A DNA stretch of 6,406 nucleotides, taken from the NCBI RefSeq assembly GCF_029762515.1, contig NZ_JARVGN010000091.1, positions 1-6,406 on the forward strand, written 5' to 3'. Position numbers and translations under genes: made by a program. The notes below the pieces were generated by a model that ran no database searches, had not been told where the DNA came from, and saw only the letters and a list, made by a program, of their open reading frames with translations. This DNA is from Methanocalculus sp. Lineage in GTDB: Archaea > Halobacteriota > Methanomicrobia > Methanomicrobiales > Methanocorpusculaceae. Shown piece by piece: positions 1-4,905 of the stretch. Numbering within the stretch: the stretch's first letter is position 1; each line of letters opens with the position of its first letter.

Positions 1-173
1 CGACTATTCAATGAATGCCTCTTCGCAAAACGCATTTTACTCTCTCTTCCCAACTCCTCCACAAAGTCTACATGATTACACTCCTGCAAAAACCCGATCT
101 TTTGCATGAGTATAATCATTCAAAATAAGTACTTTTTGCAGGGTTACAATCCATCGAAAACATACCTTTATGC
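1..173. other. Leader region upstream of the DUF4143 ATPase
   Basis: No recognisable gene lies here. Two plus-strand frames are open from the left edge: one ends with TGA at 73-75, the other with TGA at 107-109. Either could be the tail of an upstream gene, but neither translation resembles a family I know. A TATA-like stretch (attttac, 34-40) could place a transcription start near 63, giving a leader of about 110 nt. The segment is AT-richer than the gene that follows. It carries the direct repeat, the two inverted repeats and the 23-codon upstream ORF listed separately. No Shine-Dalgarno sequence precedes the ATG codons at 106, 174 or 198. Confidence 0.5.
83..142 (+). repeat. Competing inverted repeats in the ATPase leader
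   Basis: CCTGCAAAAA at 83-92 is the exact reverse complement of TTTTTGCAGG at 133-142 (10 bp, 40-nt loop). The same left arm also pairs with TTTTGCA at 100-106 (7 bp, 8-nt loop), which reaches the A of the ATG at 106. The two pairings exclude each other because they share the left arm. That resembles an attenuator or start-masking switch. The pairing is seen; any function is inferred and requires transcription to start before about position 80. Confidence 0.4.
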
Positions 174-177
174 ATGA
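106..177 (+). CDS. Possible 23-residue upstream ORF (leader peptide)
   Basis: This short ORF begins MSIIIQNKYF and ends with TGA at 175-177, overlapping the ATG of the ATPase (174) by four bases (ATGA). Its first seven residues resemble the first seven of the ATPase (MSTTIQN) because both starts lie in copies of the same direct repeat. The overlap would allow translational coupling. No Shine-Dalgarno site precedes it. It may be only the truncated start of a lost paralogue rather than a functional leader. Confidence 0.2.
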   Translation: MSIIIQNKYFLQGYNPSKTYLYA

Positions 178-1610
178 GTACAACCATTCAAAATATCATG
201 GTGCCTCTCCCTCCCCGACGCTCTGGCTCCCCCGGTTCTTCCACTAACTCCGGGTATGATGGATCTCCCGGCTCTTCTTTACCTTCCAACTTCCCTCCTC
301 TCCTCGATATCCTTGCAGCCCAGAACCCCTGGTGGAATGATCGGGACTTTTCATCCATGGCAGGTGTCTGCCGTGGCCGCTACTTCAAAAAGATCCGGGC
401 ATATTACGACTCCGGCGAGATCGTTGTTCTCAATGGGGTGCGGCGTTCGGGCAAGACCACCCTTCTCATGCAGATGATCCAGGATCTGATCAATGAGAGG
501 GAGGCAGATCCGCGTTCGATACTCTTTGTCAACTGTGATGAGCCTGCAATTGCCCAGCTTGCAAACCCGCTTGAAATGGTGCTGGATACCTATAGGAAAG
601 AGGTATACAGCCAGGAGGGGGCAACCCTTGTCTTTGATGAGATTCAGACAATTTCCGGATGGGAGCGATGGATCAAGGCTATCTATGATCGAAAACAGTT
701 CCGGTTGGCTATATCGGGATCATCCTCCTATCTTCTCGACTCACAGGTCTCACAGTTGATCAGCGGCAGATACCTCTCTCTCCAGATTTACCCACTTGAT
801 TTCTCAGAGTATCTCCACTTTCATGGAATAACCGGGACAGCCGATCCCGTCACACTCGCCAGTAAAAAATATGAGATTCTTGAATTATTCCATCGATATC
901 TCTACGAAGGTGGGTTTCCGCAGGCAGTCCTCCAGAAGGATGAATCGGTAAGGGTGGATCAGCTCAGTGCATACTATGACAGTATTGTCTACCGTGATAT
1001 CGTCAAAGGGAACGATGTGAGGAACCAGCGGGCATTGGGTGATCTTATTGCGTATATGATGGCGAATATTACCTCCCCATATTCGTACCGTAAACTGGTT
1101 GATCTGCTCGGAATTGACACGGCTACGATAAAAGAGTACATCCGGTATGCAGAGATGGCACAGATCCTCTTTGAGGTTTTTCATTTCAGCTACTCGCTGA
1201 AGGTACAGGCAAGAAATGATAAAAAGATCTATTGTATCGACAATGGACTCAGGAATGCAGTTTCGTTCTCATTCTCAAAAGATACAGGCCGCTGTGCCGA
1301 GAATCTTGTCTATATCGAACTGCGGAGGCGCGGGTATACGCCCTATTACTGGAAGAAAAATGGTGAGGTGGATTTTATCCTGAAGATGCGTGATTCCAGC
1401 TTAATGGCGATCAATGTAACCTACACCGATCAGTTGCACAGGCGGGAGACAGACGCCCTGCGTGAGTTTGCAGAAGAGTTTGGATCGAAGGTGAGCCGGT
1501 GCATCCTCCTCACAAAGGATACGCAGGGAACCGATGGAATAATTCAGTACATCCCGCTCTGGAGATGGCTGCTCCTGAGGGATGGTGAGGACGAATCCCA
1601 ATCATTCTGA
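174..1610 (+). CDS. AAA+ ATPase with DUF4143 C-terminal domain
   Basis: This complete 478-residue P-loop ATPase belongs to the large AAA_14/DUF4143 family, whose cellular role is unsettled; no signal peptide or membrane segment is seen. Residues 1-40 are a Ser/Pro/Gly-rich extension with GSPGSS at 18-23 and 30-35. The family core begins near PPLLDILAAQNPWW (41-54). Walker A is GVRRSGKTT (88-96, Lys94), and Walker B is LVFDEIQ (152-158, Asp155/Glu156). A sensor-like SGSSS lies at 181-185, followed by SGRY (197-200) and PLDFSEYL (207-214), which are typical of the family. The C-terminal part carries the DUF4143 pattern E376...GEVDFIL (397-403)...INVTY (413-417), resembling a PD-(D/E)XK fold. 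The start could be ATG 174 or ATG 198; no Met lies between residues 9 and 62, so a start after the extension would lose core sequence. It stands alone, with no partner gene, and such genes are often multicopy and mobile-like. Confidence 0.93.
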   Translation: MSTTIQNIMVPLPPRRSGSPGSSTNSGYDGSPGSSLPSNFPPLLDILAAQNPWWNDRDFSSMAGVCRGRYFKKIRAYYDSGEIVVLNGVRRSGKTTLLMQMIQDLINEREADPRSILFVNCDEPAIAQLANPLEMVLDTYRKEVYSQEGATLVFDEIQTISGWERWIKAIYDRKQFRLAISGSSSYLLDSQVSQLISGRYLSLQIYPLDFSEYLHFHGITGTADPVTLASKKYEILELFHRYLYEGGFPQAVLQKDESVRVDQLSAYYDSIVYRDIVKGNDVRNQRALGDLIAYMMANITSPYSYRKLVDLLGIDTATIKEYIRYAEMAQILFEVFHFSYSLKVQARNDKKIYCIDNGLRNAVSFSFSKDTGRCAENLVYIELRRRGYTPYYWKKNGEVDFILKMRDSSLMAINVTYTDQLHRRETDALREFAEEFGSKVSRCILLTKDTQGTDGIIQYIPLWRWLLLRDGEDESQSF

Positions 1611-1619
1611 AAGGAATGA
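1602..1619 (+). terminator. Weak hairpin over the ATPase stop codon
   Basis: TCATTC at 1602-1607 pairs with GAATGA at 1614-1619 around a 6-nt loop that contains the TGA stop. No T-rich tract follows, so a terminator role is uncertain. Confidence 0.2.
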
Positions 1620-1639
1620 GGGTATAAAGCAGCTGTATA

Positions 1640-1800
1640 ATCAGAATTGATATGCACATCCTCGATATGCTGCCTGATAGCCTCCCGTGCCAATGCATAT
1701 GAAAGGGGGATGGTTCCCGGAAGCTGGCACAGCAGGGAGGAAGAGTACAATGGGGGTATAACTGCCTAAAGCCCTCTTCTGATGAGAGAATGATAAATTC
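1640..1800 (-). pseudogene. Possible decayed HicB-like antitoxin fragment
   Basis: Reading leftwards on the minus strand, one frame gives EFIILSSEEGF from 1800. After a frame change, a second frame gives CQLPGT (from about 1729) and AREAIRQHIEDVHINSD, ending near 1640. HicB antitoxins typically have a strand such as FTVIL-x-E-(D/E)-G-G(Y/F), then a LPG turn, then a helix of the type AREAIxxHIExL followed by an acidic tail. The order and rough spacing fit. However, the frame breaks between the first block and LPG, and about six residues seem missing between LPG and AREAI. No HicA toxin is visible next to it. The fragment lies downstream of, and on the same strand as, the winged-helix/DUF3467 operon. 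The assignment rests on motif resemblance only. Confidence 0.3.
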
Positions 1801-1876
1801 AGGAGATTCTTTCTCCAGATCAAAATCTCCATTCTGCAATGGATTCGGCTCGTATTTCTCTTGTCCCTCCCTCCTC

Positions 1877-2278
1877 TCAACGCTCCCCATCCTGTTCCTT
1901 ATGAGGAGTATATGCCTCCATTCTTCCTTCAGAATGGAGCTTTTCAAGGATCTCCGAGATTGCTGATGCGAGTTTCTGTGCAGCCGAGTGCGACATAAAG
2001 ATCCGGGTGCCTTTGATCTTCATTCCTCCATCCTCTCCCCTGATTCCGGGCATCTGCAGGAAATCTATTGAGATATCTCTGTGGCTGGCCTGAACATAGG
2101 CTAGATTTGAATATGCAGTTGATGAGATATCGATACCCGGATCCTCCTGATTGAATGTGTAGAGCCTGCTGAGATCGAGTGTTGTTCCGCCATCACTGGT
2201 ATGTCTTTTATCTTCTTTCAGGGTCTCCCCGTTTACCCTCTCCCCTCTCAATTCTTCTCTTCTCTTCTTCTCAGTCAT
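1877..2278 (-). CDS. DUF3467-like small protein
   Basis: This protein has 133 residues from the chosen ATG. Residues 1-30 are charged and probably disordered (MTEKKRREELRGER...). From about residue 52 the sequence follows the DUF3467 pattern: TAYSNLAYVQ (54-63), then DISIDFLQMPG (68-78), TRIFMSHSAAQKLASAI (91-107), and a final helix to about 123. The family is small, cytoplasmic and of unknown function, with a beta-strand pair and a helix carrying the ri.mSp..ak.L signature. An upstream TTG at 2323 would extend it to 148 residues, but ATG 2278 has an AGGAGG site 5 nt upstream and is preferred. It is the second gene of an operon, starting 37 nt after the winged-helix gene, so a role tied to that regulator is plausible but not shown. 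Confidence 0.8.
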   Translation of the reverse strand: MTEKKRREELRGERVNGETLKEDKRHTSDGGTTLDLSRLYTFNQEDPGIDISSTAYSNLAYVQASHRDISIDFLQMPGIRGEDGGMKIKGTRIFMSHSAAQKLASAISEILEKLHSEGRMEAYTPHKEQDGER

Positions 2279-2283
2279 CTCTT

Positions 2284-2289
2284 CCTCCT
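2284..2289 (-). promoter_or_regulatory. Shine-Dalgarno site that sets the DUF3467 start
   Basis: The minus strand reads AGGAGG here, 5 nt before the ATG at 2278-2276. It favours this start over the in-frame TTG at 2323. Confidence 0.75.
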
Positions 2290-2315
2290 GCCGAATCTGC
2301 TTTTCTCCCTGGCTA

Positions 2316-2867
2316 TCATACAATCACGGAGATGAGGGTATGTCTCCTTCTCCTCTCCTCAGAATCATCGTCTGTGATGATGCCCTGCCCTGTTTTCCAC
2401 CCATCCGAGGTGGCAATCGCCTTTGGCTCGTACTCTTCCCTGAGCCTTGAGTTGTAATAATCGGCAACTGCCATATCCATGCAGCCTGTTCCATCCCGAT
2501 CATCCAGCATTGCATATGCAAGGAAGGAGAGTGCGGCAAACTTCTTCGACTCCACCCGTACTCTGTAGACTGGATGCTTCCCCTCGACACTCTTCTCGAT
2601 GAGCCCGAGTTTCATCAGTTTTTTGAGGATAAGATAGATCGATGCCTCGGACTTCCCGGTGATATCAGCGAGATATTTTGGCCGGTAATCCATTGTTGGA
2701 TCGGCAACCAGCTCTTCGACTACCTTTGCGATGGCCGTATCTCCAAAAAGGCCGCCATAGGGCTCATCAAGATACATCTCTTCATCCTGTGAGAGTATCG
2801 GGGGGCTATTATTTGTATTCCCGGCAGCCTCTTCCAATGTATCGGTTTTCTTCACTCTCTCCATCAT
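2316..2867 (-). CDS. Winged helix-turn-helix transcriptional regulator
   Basis: This 183-residue protein is probably DNA-binding. Residues 1-38 are polar and acidic. Residues 42-105 form a winged-helix domain: TAIAKVVEELVADP (44-57), YRPKYLADITGKSEASIYLILKKL (61-84; the helix-turn-helix, with recognition helix around 73-84), LGLIEK (87-92), then the wing VEGKHPVYRVR (94-104). A further helical part (108-150) may mediate dimerisation, and the tail (165-183) is acidic then arginine-rich (EERRRR). The overall pattern suits the ArsR/MarR-like archaeal wHTH proteins, though I cannot name the subfamily. Starts at 2867 and 2864 are both possible, since AGGAGGG at 2878-2872 lies 4 or 7 nt upstream. 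It is the first gene of an operon with the DUF3467 gene, from a promoter around 2915-2926, and may autoregulate. No metal- or ligand-binding cluster is evident. Confidence 0.82.
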   Translation of the reverse strand: MMERVKKTDTLEEAAGNTNNSPPILSQDEEMYLDEPYGGLFGDTAIAKVVEELVADPTMDYRPKYLADITGKSEASIYLILKKLMKLGLIEKSVEGKHPVYRVRVESKKFAALSFLAYAMLDDRDGTGCMDMAVADYYNSRLREEYEPKAIATSDGWKTGQGIITDDDSEERRRRHTLISVIV

Positions 2868-2914
2868 CTCTCCCTCCTCTCCCGACTTCTGTATGTAATG
2901 TAGGATTTTGACAC

Positions 2915-2926
2915 TAAATAATTATT
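2915..2926 (-). promoter_or_regulatory. Putative promoter (TATA) of the wHTH-DUF3467 operon
   Basis: On the minus strand this reads AATAATTATTTA. Ten of its bases (AATAATTATT, 2917-2926) form a perfect palindrome. A start about 26 nt downstream (near 2894) would give a 5' UTR of roughly 27 nt that includes the AGGAGGG site. The palindrome could also be an operator for the regulator itself; that is inference. Confidence 0.45.
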
Positions 2927-3049
2927 GGTATCCCTTAAAAGATTAGATTTTCTTCCAGTGCCTGTGGTGGGGCACCTCCACATCATAGTATGTCATCCAT
3001 CGATCAGCCTCCAGGAACCTCATCTCCGATCAGGTAAAGATCACCTTTT

Positions 3050-3181
3050 ATGCCAACCATTGTCCATATCGATATCGCAGCCGATTGGGTGGGGCGTGCA
3101 AAAGCATTCTACGAGACGATCTTCGGCTGGAGATTCTTCTCACCTCCCGGCTATCTGATATTCCTGTTAGATATTGGATGA
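3050..3181 (+). pseudogene. N-terminal remnant of a VOC-family (glyoxalase-fold) gene
   Basis: An ATG opens a 43-codon frame ending with TGA at 3179-3181. The product runs MPTIVHIDIAADWVGRAKAF (1-20), then YETIFGWRF (21-29) and PPGYLIF (32-38). This is the characteristic first beta-alpha-beta of small VOC proteins: MPxIVHFxI-A-D--RAK-FY---FGW-F--PPGY. His6 sits where the first metal ligand usually lies. Intact relatives are about 115-125 residues, so roughly two thirds is missing. Reading on past the stop in the same frame gives no convincing VOC sequence, which points to truncation or deletion rather than a single nonsense change. No good Shine-Dalgarno site precedes it. A functional 43-residue protein is unlikely. 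Confidence 0.7.
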
Positions 3182-3241
3182 AAGGTGATGGGTCTTGTTC
3201 ATGTGTTTGTTACAAATGGGATCTGCTCCCCTGTGATACCC

Positions 3242-3250
3242 TTAATACTT
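3242..3250 (+). promoter_or_regulatory. Putative TATA box of the HepT/MntA operon
   Basis: TTAATACTT is centred about 27 nt before the ATG at 3273. The archaeal spacing puts the transcription start at or next to the start codon, so the mRNA is probably leaderless. This agrees with the absence of any Shine-Dalgarno sequence before 3273. Confidence 0.55.
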
Positions 3251-3272
3251 AGAAGCCCGGATAACATTCCCT

Positions 3273-3566
3273 ATGAGATCCCGTGATGAAGCGCTGGCAA
3301 TCCTTCAACAGCTCAAAGGTGAGATCAGGAGCCGCTTTCATGTAATCCGGATTGGAATCTTTGGATCAGTCGCACGTGGAGAGCAGATTGATTCAAGTGA
3401 TATCGACATTCTTGTTGAGTTCTCACAACCTGTTGGTTTCTTCACTTTTCTTGAGCTTGAGGAGTTCCTGTCAGATCATCTGGAAGCTCCTGTCGATCTT
3501 GTGACGCCGGATGCACTGAAACCACTCATCCGTGACCGGATAACATCCGAGGTTGCGTATGCGTGA
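3273..3566 (+). CDS. mntA: MntA-type nucleotidyltransferase antitoxin
   Basis: This 97-residue minimal nucleotidyltransferase (MNT) is complete. The signature GSx10DxD is intact: Gly31-Ser32 in FGSVARGE and Asp43/Asp45 in SSDIDILVEF. The third carboxylate is probably Asp75 in APVDLVT. In characterised HepT/MntA systems the MNT partner is the antitoxin. It uses ATP to AMPylate a tyrosine next to the HEPN active site of HepT and so blocks its RNase activity. All catalytic residues needed for this are visible. The gene overlaps the HEPN gene by 8 nt, so translation is likely coupled, and its message is probably leaderless. Lone MNT proteins exist in archaea, but the overlap with a DUF86 HEPN gene makes the antitoxin role the best call. 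Confidence 0.9.
   Translation: MRSRDEALAILQQLKGEIRSRFHVIRIGIFGSVARGEQIDSSDIDILVEFSQPVGFFTFLELEEFLSDHLEAPVDLVTPDALKPLIRDRITSEVAYA
3549..3553 (+). promoter_or_regulatory. Shine-Dalgarno site that sets the HepT start
   Basis: GAGGT lies inside the 3' end of mntA, 5 nt before the ATG at 3559. It favours this start over TTG 3553 and ATG 3571. Confidence 0.5.
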
Positions 3567-3903
3567 AGAGATGGATATCCATTTATTGTGTGATGATATT
3601 CTACAGGCAACCGGGAAAATCAGGGACTATACAAGAGATATGACGTATGAGTCCTTTCTTCAGGATTTAAAAACTCAGGATGCCGTCATCAGAAATCTGG
3701 AAATTGTTGGGGAAGCTGTGAAAAACCTTCCAAAATCGATTAAAGAGCAATATCCTGAAATTCCGTGGCGTTTCATCTCAGGAATGCGGGATAAACTCAT
3801 ACACCATTATTTTGGTGTAAGTCTGGTAATTGTATGGGAAACAGCCCATTCAGACATCCCAGTTCTTATGGAACATTTTAAAGGGATTAAACAACAATTG
3901 TAG
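3559..3903 (+). CDS. hepT: HepT-type HEPN RNase toxin (DUF86)
   Basis: This 114-residue all-helical HEPN protein of the DUF86/HepT family is complete. Conserved blocks are VIRNLEIVGEAVKNLP (43-58), YPEIPWRFISGMRD (65-78) and the active-site motif Rx4HxY, RDKLIHHY (77-84), with Arg77, His82 and Tyr84. In studied systems Arg and His form the RNase site of the dimer, and the Tyr is the residue AMPylated by MntA. The protein also has FGVSLVIVWE (85-94) and a C-terminal PVLMEHF, as expected. A TTG at 3553 would add two residues. The gene overlaps mntA by 8 nt, and the pair forms a type VII toxin-antitoxin module with the antitoxin gene first. Its codons look AT-richer than those of the downstream membrane-protein gene, consistent with horizontal transfer. 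No terminator is evident after it. Confidence 0.92.
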   Translation: MREEMDIHLLCDDILQATGKIRDYTRDMTYESFLQDLKTQDAVIRNLEIVGEAVKNLPKSIKEQYPEIPWRFISGMRDKLIHHYFGVSLVIVWETAHSDIPVLMEHFKGIKQQL

Positions 3904-4042
3904 ATCCAAATCGAGGTTAAGTACTTGAGATGAGGAATGCTTTGAAACCCGGTTGACTGTCGATTGGTGCAGCCTGAATCATTCAAAGAGTTCTTTTCTC
4001 CCAACAGAAAATCCTCACATCCAGCACCTCCCACCCTCCATC

Positions 4043-4049
4043 TTTTTAT
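4043..4049 (+). promoter_or_regulatory. Putative TATA box of the LiaF-like gene
   Basis: TTTTTAT stands out in a C-rich stretch. A start about 26 nt downstream (near 4072) gives a 5' UTR of roughly 36 nt that contains the AGGTGAT ribosome site. Confidence 0.45.
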
Positions 4050-4096
4050 CCTCCCGCTCCTACAATCCTCTTCAATAGCTACAGAGCAGATACTTC

Positions 4097-4103
4097 AGGT
4101 GAT
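4097..4103 (+). promoter_or_regulatory. Shine-Dalgarno site of the LiaF-like gene
   Basis: AGGTGAT matches the archaeal anti-SD complement (GGAGGTGATC) and ends 4 nt before ATG 4108. It selects this start over upstream in-frame codons from 3964, whose translation is low-complexity and not membrane-like. Confidence 0.6.
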
Positions 4104-4107
4104 ATCC

Positions 4108-4809
4108 ATGAAACGCATCTCCTACCAGATCATCATCGGCACAATCCTCCTCATACTGGGTGTGCTCCTCCTCCTCAGGGCAGCCGGCATCTATGACACC
4201 GGGCAGCTCCTCGTCTATGCCCCCTCGCTCATCGTCCTCTTCGCACTTATTGCACTGATTAAAAGCGGCTTTCGCTCAGTATCAGGCCCCCTCATCCTGA
4301 TTGTCATCTTCGGCACAATCCAGCTCGTTCTCCTCGGGCATGCCTCGCCTGATGTAATCCTCCCGGTGATCATCATCGCTGTGGGGCTTGGCTTCATCTT
4401 CAACCGGATCAGGCGCCCGTCTATCCGGGAGCGGGTCACAGACAAGGTCGAGATGATGGCAATCCTCGGCGGCGTCGAGAGCCGGAACTCCTCAAAGGCA
4501 TTCCGGGGCGGAGAAATGCTCGCCATCTTCGGTGGTGCAGAACTCGATCTCCGGGATGCACAGGTCCATGATCCGCCTGCCGAGATCCAGGTCTTCACCC
4601 TCTTTGGGGGAACCGAGATCCGGGTGCCTGAAGGCTGGAATGTCCGGATGACCGTGCTCCCGGTCCTCGGCGGTGCAGAAGACGAACGGCGGCGGCCGCG
4701 TGTCGGGGGAGATGGGGCAGCAGGCGGCTCATTCCAGGGCACCTCCGGCCAGCCGGATCTCATCATCACCGGTTTTGTCGCATTCGGCGGAGTTACAGTG
4801 AAGGATTAA
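4108..4809 (+). CDS. LiaF-like four-helix membrane protein
   Basis: This 233-residue protein has four hydrophobic helices at about 6-25, 34-52, 59-77 and 81-98. A basic linker (NRIRRPSIRER, 99-109) follows, then a soluble C-terminal domain. That domain repeats a short (L/F)-G-G-x-E unit: AILGGVESR (118-126), AIFGGAELDLRD (139-150), TLFGGTEIRVPEGW (164-177), PVLGGAEDER (185-194) and VAFGGVTV (224-231). This is the pattern of the LiaF-type C-terminal domain (DUF2154/PF09922-like), probably a stacked beta-strand fold. In Firmicutes LiaF damps the LiaRS cell-envelope stress system. Here no LiaS/LiaR is adjacent and archaea lack peptidoglycan, so the role is unknown, though membrane-stress sensing is a reasonable guess. 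The product is an integral membrane protein with its C-domain probably cytoplasmic. The gene is GC-richer than the upstream toxin-antitoxin genes and converges with the MscS gene. Confidence 0.85.
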   Translation: MKRISYQIIIGTILLILGVLLLLRAAGIYDTGQLLVYAPSLIVLFALIALIKSGFRSVSGPLILIVIFGTIQLVLLGHASPDVILPVIIIAVGLGFIFNRIRRPSIRERVTDKVEMMAILGGVESRNSSKAFRGGEMLAIFGGAELDLRDAQVHDPPAEIQVFTLFGGTEIRVPEGWNVRMTVLPVLGGAEDERRRPRVGGDGAAGGSFQGTSGQPDLIITGFVAFGGVTVKD

Positions 4810-4822
4810 CAGTGACGGATTA
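4795..4822 (+). repeat. 14-bp tandem duplication at the end of the LiaF-like gene
   Basis: acagtgaaggatta (4795-4808) is followed directly by acagtgacggatta (4809-4822), with one mismatch. The repeat covers the last codons and most of the TAA stop (4807-4809). It looks like a slippage duplication in the 3' end and does not change the reading frame before the stop. Confidence 0.8.
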
Positions 4823-4892
4823 ACATCCACCCTCACGGCTGAAGATTGCCAGTATTTCTCTCAGGAGGAAACTCTTTCATCCCCTCCTCTAT

Positions 4893-4905
4893 CCTGAGGC
4901 TCAGG
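4893..4905. terminator. Hairpin over the MscS stop codon
   Basis: CCTGA at 4893-4897 pairs with TCAGG at 4901-4905 around GGC and includes the MscS stop. A further CTCAGG at 4860-4865 and an AGGAGG/CCTCCT pair (4863-4868, 4883-4888) allow alternative folds in the 91-bp gap between convergent genes. No clear T-tract follows on either strand, so a terminator function is weakly supported. Confidence 0.25.

Larger units (their letters stand above)
74..195 (+). repeat. Diverged 54-bp direct repeat, period 68 bp
   Basis: Bases 74-127 align without gaps to 142-195 at an offset of 68. The right 25 bases (103-127 versus 171-195) match at 23 positions; both differences are T-to-C transitions. The left 29 bases match at 17. 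The conserved core contains GCATGAGTA, so each copy carries an ATG that overlaps a TGA stop. The second ATG (174) is the annotated start of the ATPase. This may be a duplicated gene start, for example the remnant of a paralogous copy, or a pair of regulatory sites. Confidence 0.75.
2868..3272. other. 405-bp intergenic region with promoters and a gene remnant
   Basis: This stretch separates two diverging operons. It holds the minus-strand wHTH promoter, a hairpin at 2963-2982, a VOC gene remnant at 3050-3181 and the TATA box of the HepT/MntA operon. The hairpin has TGTGG/CCACA arms, a T-T mismatch, GG/CC and a GGCA loop; it has no T-tail. I see no other coding signal. Confidence 0.6.

Noticed and set aside
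1..35. Minus-strand frame starting with ATG at 35-33 and open to the left edge
   Set aside because: Only 11 codons are visible, without a good ribosome site, so it cannot be supported as a gene.
74..195. CRISPR array
   Set aside because: Only two diverged repeat copies occur, with no spacer-like unit or further repeats and no cas genes nearby.
885..1184. 99-codon minus-strand ORF
   Set aside because: It lies entirely inside the ATPase gene, opposite well-conserved family sequence, and is an antisense shadow.
1510..1947. 145-codon minus-strand ORF overlapping the end of the ATPase and the intergenic region
   Set aside because: It overlaps the ATPase C-terminus and the DUF3467 gene and has no ribosome site. 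Its only family-like part (EFIILSSEEGF) belongs to the proposed HicB relic, which changes frame.
2179..2911. Several plus-strand ORFs across the wHTH-DUF3467 operon
   Set aside because: They are antisense to two genes with clear domains and ribosome sites, and their translations resemble no family.
3964..4107. 48-residue N-terminal extension of the LiaF-like ORF
   Set aside because: The extension is low-complexity. The AGGTGAT site and the start of a membrane helix support ATG 4108, and a TATA-like box lies inside the extension.
4215..4769. 184-codon minus-strand ORF opposite the LiaF-like gene
   Set aside because: Its Arg/Ser/Pro-rich translation is typical of the antisense of a GC-rich hydrophobic gene; the plus strand has the real domain.
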